Assembly (NCBI GenBank): GCA_036504815.1
Contig: DASXUN010000012.1
Location: 248,001 to 312,000 of the forward strand
Length of the DNA: 64,000 bases
DNA from: Gemmatimonadaceae bacterium
Lineage (GTDB): Bacteria > Gemmatimonadota > Gemmatimonadetes > Gemmatimonadales > Gemmatimonadaceae
Direction of reading: 5' to 3'
A model generated the notes under the pieces. That model made no database searches and was not told where the DNA came from. It saw nothing but the letters and a program-made list of their open reading frames with translations. The translations under genes were made by a program, and so were the position numbers. Shown here piece after piece: positions 47,761-54,903 of this stretch; positions within the stretch are counted from its first letter, which is position 1, and each line of letters starts with the position of its first letter.

Positions 47761-48450
47761 ATGATTGAGATCATCGCGCACCGTGGTGCGTCCCGCGAGC
47801 ACCACGAGAATACCATCCCCGCCTTTCAGCGTGCGCTCGACCTCGGGGCGAACGCGGTGGAGTTGGACGTGCACTGCGCGGCCGATGGCACCGTGGTGGT
47901 CCACCATGACCCGGTCCCGCGCGGCACGCCCGCCGACCCCGCGCTGGCCGACCGGCTCATTGCCACATTGACGACCGCCGAACTGGCCTCGTTTCGGTTC
48001 TCCGACGGGGGGACGATTCCGACACTCGAGGAGATCGCGCAATTGCTGCGCGCTCGCGCCACGCTGTACTGCGAGCTGAAGGGCGCCGGCACCGCGGAGC
48101 CGTCCCTGAAGGTGCTCCGGCGCTACGGCGGCCCCTGTGCCGTGCACGCCTTCGATCACCGCATGGTCGCCGCGGCCGCCGCCTACGCTCCGGAGATTCC
48201 GCGCGGTGTGCTCGAAGTGAGCCGGCACGTCGATCCGGCCGCGGCGCCCGCCAGCGTCGGCGCCCGCGACCTCTGGCAATTGGCCGAATTCGTGGATGAG
48301 GCCCTCGTACGCGCCGTCCACGCCGCGGGGGGGCGCGTCATCGCCTGGACGGCCAATGCGCCAGAGGCCATCGAACGCCTCGCAAGCTGGGGCGTCGATG
48401 GCCTCTGCACAGACGACGTAGCGCTCGTGCGCCGCGTCCTCGGCCGCTAG
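47761..48450 (+). CDS. glycerophosphodiester phosphodiesterase
   Basis: 229 residues of the GDPD barrel family, hydrolysing glycerophosphodiesters to glycerol 3-phosphate and an alcohol. IIAHRGASREHHENTIPAF has the catalytic His and Arg, AVELDVHCAADGTVVVHHD the metal-binding acidic residues and second histidine. No signal peptide, so cytosolic. Its stop codon overlaps the stop of the convergent coiled-coil gene (CTAG). Confidence 0.93.
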   Translation: MIEIIAHRGASREHHENTIPAFQRALDLGANAVELDVHCAADGTVVVHHDPVPRGTPADPALADRLIATLTTAELASFRFSDGGTIPTLEEIAQLLRARATLYCELKGAGTAEPSLKVLRRYGGPCAVHAFDHRMVAAAAAYAPEIPRGVLEVSRHVDPAAAPASVGARDLWQLAEFVDEALVRAVHAAGGRVIAWTANAPEAIERLASWGVDGLCTDDVALVRRVLGR

Positions 48451-48797
48451 ACGGGCGGCGGGTCTGCAGGCGGCGGCACGTCGGAGGCCGCCGGCGGCTC
48501 GGAAGGCGGCGCCGCTTCGGGAGTTCCGTCCCTCCCCTTGGTCAACTCGGCATCCAGTCGCGTCGCTTCGGCTTCGTGCTCGCGCAGCGTCGCGGCCAGG
48601 CGGTCCCACGCCGCCGGGTCCAGTTCCTCACCCGCCGCCTTCGCCCGGTACACGGCATAGCCGAGCGCCTGGGCGGCCTTGTCGGCCAGTTGTCGCACCC
48701 GGAAGATCTCGAGACGCAGCCGCCCTTCATCAATTGCGCCCTGCGCCGCCCGTCCCGCGCGATTCAGTTCGACCTGCAGCTTGTCGAGCAAGCCCAT
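48447..48797 (-). CDS. small coiled-coil protein of unknown function
   Basis: 116 residues, mostly helical for 85 residues (MGLLDKLQVELNRAGRAAQG, AWDRLAATLREHEAEATRLD) with a Pro/Ala-rich tail. No membrane helix or signal peptide. Similar short helical proteins are common and uncharacterised. Divergent from the cation-efflux gene with 101 bases between. Confidence 0.7.
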   Translation of the reverse strand: MGLLDKLQVELNRAGRAAQGAIDEGRLRLEIFRVRQLADKAAQALGYAVYRAKAAGEELDPAAWDRLAATLREHEAEATRLDAELTKGRDGTPEAAPPSEPPAASDVPPPADPPPV

Positions 48798-48898
48798 GCA
48801 TCCTCCCGGCGAGAGCCGTATCTGCTGGCTCTACGTCCAGGGCCGCCGCATTGTTTCCGACGCGTCGCTTCGCGGGGCGCGACGGAGTAAATTGCGGG

Positions 48899-49813
48899 AT
48901 GGAGAACGCCTTCGACCGCGGGGTCCGCTCCGCCCAGCTCGGCATGATCACCAACGCCGTGCTGGCGCTGGTGAAGCTGATGGCCGGCGTTCTCGGCAAC
49001 TCGTACGCGCTCGTCGCCGACGCCGTGGAGTCGTCGGCCGACATCTTCTCGTCGCTCATCGTGTGGGGCGGACTGCGCATCGCGAGCCGCGATCCCGATG
49101 ACGACTACCCGTTCGGGTACGGAAAGGCCGAGACCGTGGCCACCGCCACGGTGTCGCTCATGCTGGTGGGCGCGGCCGCGGGCATTGCCGTCGAGGCGCT
49201 CCGCGAGATCCGCACGCCGCATCACGCGCCGGCCCCCTGGACGCTCATCGTGCTCGTCGCGGTCGTCGTGACGAAGGCGCTGCTCGCCCGCCGCGTGGGA
49301 CATGTGGGAAGCGCGGTCGGGAGCTCGGCCGTCAAGGCCGACGCCTGGCACCACCTCTCGGACGCCATCACCAGCGCCGCCGCATTCATCGGCATCTCCA
49401 TCGCCGTGTGGAAGGGCGCCGGATGGGAGTCGGCGGACGACTGGGCCGCGCTGGTGGCCGCGTGCGTGATCTCGTACAACGGGCTTTCCATGCTGCGCAC
49501 GTCGCTCCGCGACCTGATGGACCATCATCCCGGCGAGGAGATCGTCCTGCCGGTGCGGCGGGTGGCGGAAGCCGTGCCCGGCGTCGCCGCCATCGAGAAG
49601 CTGCTGGTCCGCCGCTCCGGGATCTCGTTTCACGTCGAGATCCACGTGCAGGCCGACCCCGCAATGTCACTCGTCGCCGCGCACGCGCTGGGCGGGATCG
49701 TCAAGAGCACCATTCGTGAGGCACAGCCCCGAGTGCGCGGAGTGCTCGTGCATATGGAGCCGTATGATCACAAGCAGACGGGAGACGGAAGACGAGAGAC
49801 GGGAGACAGATGA
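48899..49813 (+). CDS. cation diffusion facilitator (zinc/iron/manganese efflux)
   Basis: 304 residues. Six membrane helices with metal-site motifs ADAVESSADIFSS (family S-x-ADAxES-like site) and KADAWHHLSDAITS (HxxxD on helix 5), and a cytosolic domain with VEIHVQADPAMSL. Exports divalent metals using the proton gradient. The final 13 residues (KQTGDGRRETGDR) are encoded by a heptad repeat island that runs through the stop codon, so the natural C-terminus has been replaced or extended. Confidence 0.92.
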   Translation: MENAFDRGVRSAQLGMITNAVLALVKLMAGVLGNSYALVADAVESSADIFSSLIVWGGLRIASRDPDDDYPFGYGKAETVATATVSLMLVGAAAGIAVEALREIRTPHHAPAPWTLIVLVAVVVTKALLARRVGHVGSAVGSSAVKADAWHHLSDAITSAAAFIGISIAVWKGAGWESADDWAALVAACVISYNGLSMLRTSLRDLMDHHPGEEIVLPVRRVAEAVPGVAAIEKLLVRRSGISFHVEIHVQADPAMSLVAAHALGGIVKSTIREAQPRVRGVLVHMEPYDHKQTGDGRRETGDR

Positions 49814-49857
49814 TCGCGGATTATCTCCCGTCTTCCGTCTTCTAGCTTCCGTCTGCC
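49774..49857. repeat. heptad repeat island B, inverted pair
   Basis: Units GACGGGA, GACGGAA, GACGAGA, GACGGGA then, after a short centre, TCTCCCG, TCTTCCG, TCTTCTA, GCTTCCG. The two arms are approximate inverted copies and could form a long hairpin. The left arm encodes the end of the cation-efflux protein. Confidence 0.85.
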
Positions 49858-49867
49858 GCCGCCACGC

Positions 49868-49898
49868 AAAAGGGCCCGCTGATCCCAGCGGGCCCTTG
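49868..49898. terminator. bidirectional terminator between efflux gene and rpmA
   Basis: Perfect 12-base stem AAGGGCCCGCTG / CAGCGGGCCCTT with a 4-base loop, A-rich on the left and T-containing on the right. Serves the converging cation-efflux and L21-L27 transcripts. Confidence 0.8.
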
Positions 49899-49917
49899 TC
49901 GCGTTCACCAAGCGAGC

Positions 49918-50175
49918 TTATGCCGCCGGATAGACCGACACCTTGTAGCGGCTCTTGCTCTTGTGCTCGAACTTCACCACGCCGTCGATGAGGGCGAAGA
50001 TGGTGTAGTCCGTGCCCAGCCCGACGTTGTTGCCGGGATGCCACTTGGTGCCGCACTGACGGAGAATGATGTTCCCCGCCACGACCTGCTCACCGCCGTA
50101 CTTCTTGATGCCGCGGAACTTCGGATTCGAATCGCGGCCGTTGCGGGAGGAGCCGACGCCTTTCTTATGAGCCAT
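49918..50175 (-). CDS. rpmA: 50S ribosomal protein L27
   Basis: 85 residues, full length. [19 protein letters not shown] is the conserved N-terminus that reaches the peptidyl transferase centre, [16 protein letters not shown] and [14 protein letters not shown] follow. No cleavable N-terminal extension of the Firmicute kind. Follows rplU by 21 bases, the universal L21-L27 order. Confidence 0.98.
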   Translation of the reverse strand: MAHKKGVGSSRNGRDSNPKFRGIKKYGGEQVVAGNIILRQCGTKWHPGNNVGLGTDYTIFALIDGVVKFEHKSKSRYKVSVYPAA

Positions 50176-50196
50176 ATGTTCCTCTCGTGTAGCGAC

Positions 50197-50514
50197 TCAC
50201 CCGAGGGTGATGTCGCGGACCTTGATTTCGGTGAAGCCCTGCCGGTGACCCTGCTTGCGCGCGTAGTTCTTGCGGCGGCGGAACTTGAAGACGACGATCT
50301 TGTCGCCGCGGCCCTGCTTGGTGATGTCGGCCGTCACCTTGGCCCCGCTCAGCGTCGGAACGCCAGCGCGAACGGTGGAGCCGTCGGAACCGAGCAGCAC
50401 TTCGGTGAACTCAACGTGCGTACCCACATCGCCCGGAAGCGACGGAATGCGCAGCGACTTGCCCGGCTCAACACGATACTGCTTGCCGCCGGTGCGAATG
50501 ATGGCGTAGGACAT
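50197..50514 (-). CDS. rplU: 50S ribosomal protein L21
   Basis: 105 residues from the ATG at 50514 (MSYAIIRTGGKQYRVEPG); an in-frame extension to 50583 is not supported. DITKQGRGDKIVVFKFRRRK and KQGHRQGFTEIKV are the conserved C-terminal rRNA-binding region. First gene of the L21-L27 operon; repeat island C lies just upstream. Confidence 0.97.
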   Translation of the reverse strand: MSYAIIRTGGKQYRVEPGKSLRIPSLPGDVGTHVEFTEVLLGSDGSTVRAGVPTLSGAKVTADITKQGRGDKIVVFKFRRRKNYARKQGHRQGFTEIKVRDITLG

Positions 50515-50585
50515 GGAAGGACTCGAAAAAGCTAAGACTGACAGCGAGCCTAGAATGATACCGGGGCTCGTTACCCTAGTCAAGT

Positions 50586-50660
50586 CCTACGGAGGATTGA
50601 GGATAGGGAATCCGGAATACGGCTTAGGAACTCGATTCCGGATGGCGATTGGCGATTACC
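50586..50660. repeat. heptad repeat island C
   Basis: Degenerate 7-base-period units (GAGGATA, GGAATAC, GATGGCG, ATTGGCG) upstream of rplU and running into the last codons region of the diheme cytochrome gene. Weaker than islands B, D and E. Confidence 0.55.
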
Positions 50661-51540
50661 GGGCCCTGGCCTGCCGCAGCACAAAACTGGTCACATTGGC
50701 CACTTCCTGGTCGGTCAACCCGCTCCGCCTCCCGCCGTCGGACATATGCCCCCGCAAGAAGCCCGCGAAGGTCTGCCAGTTCGCCAGATCCGACGCGATC
50801 GTGAAGCTGCGCCGGCCCCAGACGGGGCCACCCTTGGCCGTCCCCTGGCCGTACACGCCATGGCAGGCGGCGCACTGGGCCCTCCAAACCTTGCCTCCGT
50901 CCGCCGAGTTCCCCGTCATTACCGTCACCGTGTCATCGCCCTGTCCCTCGACGTGCCCGCCGAGGCGGACGCCGCGGGAGAGGAAGGCGATGTACGCCAC
51001 CAGCGCCTCCATCTGCGGATCGTCGGGCCGCAGCGTGGGAGCCCTGAGGTTGCGGCGCAGGCAGAGGTTGATGCGTTCATGGACCGTCAGCACGCCCCCG
51101 CGGACATCGACCCGCGGATACTTGGCGTAGGCCCCCACCCACGGGAGCGCCCCGCGTTTCGTTCCGGCGTCCAGATGGCAGCTCACGCACCGCAGCGCGC
51201 TCGCACGCCCCAGGTGCATCGAGTCCCGGGTCGCCGTCGCGATGGCCCGTCCGCGCCGGATGGCGACACCAAGGGCATCGCCAGGAATCAGCGAGTCGGC
51301 CGGCACGACGAACACGGCCGTGTCCACCTCCGGACGCGGCGCCGGCGCGGCCGGAACGAGGGTCACCATGCCGCCGAGCACGCGGCGCGGGGGCTCTGCT
51401 CGCTCGGCTCGACAGGCGCTGAGGAGGAAAAGTGCGACGGTGAGAGATGGCAGATGGCGGATGGCGGATGGCGGATAACTGCGCCTTCCCGTCGCGCCGC
51501 TGCGCGTTTGATCGGCCGTCAGCCTTCTGCCATCAGCCAT
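50656..51540 (-). CDS. diheme c-type cytochrome, thiosulfate dehydrogenase-like
   Basis: 294 residues. Long basic N-terminus, hydrophobic LTVALFLLSAC with lipobox cysteine 43, then two heme sites, RCVSCH and QCAACH. Between them HERINLCLRRNL and the surrounding pattern (YPRVDVRGGVLTVHERIN) resemble TsdA-type thiosulfate dehydrogenases; the electron-transfer role is inferred. ATG at 51540 is preceded by GAGGGGGG, overlapping the RNase G stop, so it is coupled to that gene. The first 35 codons lie in repeat island D. Confidence 0.8.
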   Translation of the reverse strand: MADGRRLTADQTRSGATGRRSYPPSAIRHLPSLTVALFLLSACRAERAEPPRRVLGGMVTLVPAAPAPRPEVDTAVFVVPADSLIPGDALGVAIRRGRAIATATRDSMHLGRASALRCVSCHLDAGTKRGALPWVGAYAKYPRVDVRGGVLTVHERINLCLRRNLRAPTLRPDDPQMEALVAYIAFLSRGVRLGGHVEGQGDDTVTVMTGNSADGGKVWRAQCAACHGVYGQGTAKGGPVWGRRSFTIASDLANWQTFAGFLRGHMSDGGRRSGLTDQEVANVTSFVLRQARAR

Positions 51541-51546
51541 CAATCG
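51445..51546. repeat. heptad repeat island D, inverted pair within a signal-peptide region
   Basis: Left arm GATGGCA, GATGGCG three times, GATAACT; right arm CAGCCTT, CTGCCAT, CAGCCAT, CAATCGG. The arms are approximate inverted copies and lie inside the 5' end of the cytochrome gene, where they are translated. Confidence 0.85.
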
Positions 51547-51553
51547 GCCCCCC

Positions 51554-53164
51554 TCACGCCACCGCGTACTGCTGCGTCACATCCCGCCCCGCCCCCTTCA
51601 CCACCAGCTTGAACTCGTCGGGACGCAGCAGCGGATCGTCGCGCATCTCGACCGAGAAGCCGAGTCCCTTCTCGAGCTTCTTCATCAGGTCGGACTCCTG
51701 CTCGAGCACATACATCGCCGTGTCCGGATGCAGCCGCACCAGCAGGTGGTCGCGGCGCCCTTCGGCCGCCATGCGGCGCACCGAGCGTTCCATGCGGCGC
51801 ACGATGGTCTCCGCCGTGAAGACACGCCCGGTGCCGTGGCAGACGTCGCACGGCTCCGTCATGGACTGCAGATGGCTCTGGCGCACGCGTTGCCGCGTCA
51901 TCTCGATGAGCCCCAGGTCGCTGACGGCGAACGCCTTGGTGCGCGCCCGGTCGCGGCCGAGATGCGTGCGCAGTTCCTGCAGCACCTTGTCGCGATTCTG
52001 CTTCGACTCCATGTCGATGAAATCGGCGACGATGATGCCGCCCACGTCGCGCAGGCGCATCTGCCGCGCCACCTCGCGCGCGGCCTCGATGTTCGTCTTG
52101 AGAATCGTCTTTTCCGGATCCTTCTTCCCGGTGTACCGCCCCGAGTTGACGTCGATGCTGACCAGCGCCTCGGTGGGTTCAATGATGAGATAGCCGCCCG
52201 ACGGGAGGTCGCAGCGCCGCTTGAAGAGGTCGCGGATCTCGCTCTCGACACCGGAATGGTCGAACAGCCCCTTCTTGTCCTCGTAGAGCTGGACGCGATC
52301 CACGAGTTCGGGGGCGATGCCGTTCAGGTACTCGATGATCTCGTTGTGCAGCTGCCGCGAATCGACCGTGAGGCGGTCCACCTTGGTGGAGAACAGGTCG
52401 CGGATGATGCCGCGGGTGAGCGACGTCTCCCGGTGCAGCAGCTTGGGCGGCTTGCCCACGAACCGCGTCTTCTTGTTGATGCGGTTCCACTGCCCGATGA
52501 GGGTGTCGAGCTCGCGCTTGAACGTCTCCTGCGTGACGTCCTCGCCCACGGTGCGCACGATCACGCCGCCCGAGTTCTTGGGCATCACGCTCTCCACCTG
52601 CCCGCGCAGGCGCTGGCGCTCGGCCCGGTCGCCGATCTTGCGCGAGACGCCGACACGTGAGGCGAAGGGCATGTAGACCAGGAAGCGCCCGGCCAGCGAG
52701 ACCTGCGCGGTCACGCGCGGCCCCTTGGTCGAGATGGGCTCCTTGGAGACCTGGACGATGATCTCCTGCCCCTTCTTCAGGGCGTCCTGGATCTGCGGGG
52801 GTTCCTTGCGACGGCGGCGGCCACGCGGCTTGGACGGCGCGGCCGGCGCATCGTCAGCCGCCGCCTCGACGCTGTCGGGCTGGTCGACGTCCGCCGGCTC
52901 CTCGGGCTCGTCGTCCGCATCCTCGTCGTCGTCTTCGTCGTACGCGAGGTCGGAGTTGTGCAGGAAGGCGCTCTTGTCCGTGCCGATGTCCACGAATGCC
53001 GCCTGCAACCCAGGCAGCACCGCTTCCACCTTGCCCCAGTAGATGTCGCCCACCATCCGGCGTGCCTCCGGACGGTCTACCTGCAGCTCAACGAGCTGGT
53101 CGTCCTCGAGGATGGCAACGCGCACTTCCCGCTGCGTTGCCGAGATGAGGATTTCTCTTTTCAT
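51554..53164 (-). CDS. rng: ribonuclease G/E family endoribonuclease
   Basis: 536 residues. Endoribonuclease that processes rRNA and starts mRNA decay. N-terminal S1 domain is split by an acidic then basic insertion (about 74-122; EDDDEDADDEPEEP, KPRGRRRRKEPP), then the RNase H-like and DNase I-like catalytic domain with IVADFIDMESK (metal aspartate) and DVNSGRYTGKK, and the zinc-link region CDVCHGTGR. No degradosome-scaffold tail, so RNase G-like. Followed by the coupled cytochrome gene. Confidence 0.95.
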   Translation of the reverse strand: MKREILISATQREVRVAILEDDQLVELQVDRPEARRMVGDIYWGKVEAVLPGLQAAFVDIGTDKSAFLHNSDLAYDEDDDEDADDEPEEPADVDQPDSVEAAADDAPAAPSKPRGRRRRKEPPQIQDALKKGQEIIVQVSKEPISTKGPRVTAQVSLAGRFLVYMPFASRVGVSRKIGDRAERQRLRGQVESVMPKNSGGVIVRTVGEDVTQETFKRELDTLIGQWNRINKKTRFVGKPPKLLHRETSLTRGIIRDLFSTKVDRLTVDSRQLHNEIIEYLNGIAPELVDRVQLYEDKKGLFDHSGVESEIRDLFKRRCDLPSGGYLIIEPTEALVSIDVNSGRYTGKKDPEKTILKTNIEAAREVARQMRLRDVGGIIVADFIDMESKQNRDKVLQELRTHLGRDRARTKAFAVSDLGLIEMTRQRVRQSHLQSMTEPCDVCHGTGRVFTAETIVRRMERSVRRMAAEGRRDHLLVRLHPDTAMYVLEQESDLMKKLEKGLGFSVEMRDDPLLRPDEFKLVVKGAGRDVTQQYAVA

Positions 53165-53524
53165 GGATGAACGCGCCGGACGCGGGCGAGGGCGACCGCA
53201 CTCGCGCCGTCCGGCGGCGTGGCAAGAGGGTGGCGTGGTTCAGGACGAAGGACATCCCACGGATGCCATCGCCCCGACGCACAACAGTCGGATGTGTCTC
53301 CCCCAGCCGCGCGATCGTGCACGCAATGGCCGCCAGGAACGCGTGTCCACCCATGGCCGCTGCACGCTGCAGCGCCATGACGGCACGGTCCGGGACAGTA
53401 CGACCTTGCGAGCGATCGGGCACAGAAGCTCCGCCAGACGCCTGGGTGAGTGAATCCGTGGGCCTGCGGTCGCCAGTCCACGGAGGGTCCTGCAGCGGGG
53501 ACGACCCGCCCTAGGATGGGTAAC
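53165..53524. other. 360-base gap upstream of rng, no gene seen
   Basis: No reading frame here has a credible start, ribosome site or family match; those present are antisense or compositional. It must hold the rng promoter and leader. Two CCTAGG palindromes flank ATGGGTAA at 53512-53529, straddling the end of the acyl-CoA dehydrogenase gene, of unknown meaning. Confidence 0.6.
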
Positions 53525-54742
53525 CTAGGCGCCGTGATCCCGCAACATCTGCCGCGAGATGACGACCCGCTGGATTTCGCTGGTCCCCTCGCCGATTTCG
53601 CAGACCTTGGCGTCGCGCATCATCCGTTCCACCGGATAGTCCTTGGTGTAGCCGTATCCGCCGTGGATCTGCACAGCCTTGGTCGTGGCGCGCATGGCGA
53701 GTTCCGAGCAGAAGAGCTTGGCCATGCTCGCTTCCTTGCGATACGGCTTGCCGTGCTGCGCCAGCCAGGCCGCGTGGTACACGAGGTGCTTCCCCGCCTC
53801 GACCTCGGTGGCCATGTCGGCCAGCTGGAACGACACGCCCTGGAACTGCGCGATGGCCTGCCCGAACTGACGGCGCTCGGTGCTGTACTTGAGCGCTTCG
53901 TTGAGCGCCCCTTCCGCGAGGCCCAGCGAGAGCGCCGCCACCCCCACGCGCCCGGCGTCGAGCGTCTGCATGAAGTTGACGAACCCCTGCCCTTCCTCGC
54001 CGAGCCGGTTCTCGACCGGCACCTCGACGTCCTCGAAGATCAGCTCGCGGGTATCCGACGCGCGCCAGCCGAGCTTGTCCTCCTTCTTGCCCGACCGGAA
54101 ACCCTTCATCGCCGGCAATTCGTCACTGTGCCCGATGCCGAAGCGACGCGCGGCGTCGAGGTCGCACGTCTCCTTGGTCAGGATGAACGCGCTGATGCCC
54201 TTGGTGCCGCGCGTCGCGTCAGTCACGGCGGTGACGAGAAAGATCTCGCCCACGCCGCCGTGCGTGATGAACCGCTTGGTGCCGTTCAGCACGTAGCGAT
54301 CGCCCTTGCGCACCGCGGTCGTGCGCGTGCCACCGGCGTCGCTGCCGGCCCCCGGCTCCGTGAGGCCGAAGCCGCCGATGACCTTCCCCGACGCAAGCAA
54401 CGGCACGTACCGCGCCTTCTGCTCGGCCGACCCAAAATGCACGATGGGCGAAGTCCCCAGGGTCGTATGGGCCGAAATGGTGATCGCGTGCGACGCGCAC
54501 ACCTTCGCCATCTCGTGGATGGCGATGGTATACGCGAGCGTATCGAAGCCCGTGCCGCCCAGTTCCTCCGGCCAGGGAATGCCGAGGAGACCCAGGTCGG
54601 CCATGCCCTTCACCGTAGCCCACGGAAACGCCTGCGATTCGTCATGCCGCGCCGCGATCGGCGCGACCTCGTCGCGGGCAAAGGCGCCCACCATCTCACG
54701 AACGGCACGATGCTGCTCATTGAAGTACAGATGGTCGTCCAT
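53525..54742 (-). CDS. acyl-CoA dehydrogenase
   Basis: 405 residues from MDDHLYFNE; an ATG 12 codons earlier is possible. FAD enzyme that makes the alpha-beta double bond in acyl-CoA. GGFGLTEPGAGSDAGGT is the FAD/substrate signature, FLGVASG-like central beta domain, and QIHGGYGYTKDYPVERMMRD plus GTSEIQR near the C-terminus, with the catalytic glutamate region EGTSEIQ. Subtype (short- or branched-chain) is not fixed. It precedes nothing in its operon but fits the acyl-CoA genes further right. Confidence 0.94.
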   Translation of the reverse strand: MDDHLYFNEQHRAVREMVGAFARDEVAPIAARHDESQAFPWATVKGMADLGLLGIPWPEELGGTGFDTLAYTIAIHEMAKVCASHAITISAHTTLGTSPIVHFGSAEQKARYVPLLASGKVIGGFGLTEPGAGSDAGGTRTTAVRKGDRYVLNGTKRFITHGGVGEIFLVTAVTDATRGTKGISAFILTKETCDLDAARRFGIGHSDELPAMKGFRSGKKEDKLGWRASDTRELIFEDVEVPVENRLGEEGQGFVNFMQTLDAGRVGVAALSLGLAEGALNEALKYSTERRQFGQAIAQFQGVSFQLADMATEVEAGKHLVYHAAWLAQHGKPYRKEASMAKLFCSELAMRATTKAVQIHGGYGYTKDYPVERMMRDAKVCEIGEGTSEIQRVVISRQMLRDHGA

Positions 54743-54903
54743 GGGCCCCGGCTCCCCAGTGTGGACCAGCAGAGTCATTGCGGTCGCCCGTGCGACGGGC
54801 GGCGCGCAGGAAGATAGTGCGGCGACGATGCGAATGAGGAGGCGTCATCCCGGATCGGGCGCGGGGGCGGCGCGCCGACATGCGGCACGCCCCCCGCAAC
54901 CGC

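Noticed and set aside
53161-53481. 106-codon frame upstream of rng
   Set aside because: No ribosome site, no family features, and high Arg/His/Cys/Trp content typical of chance frames.
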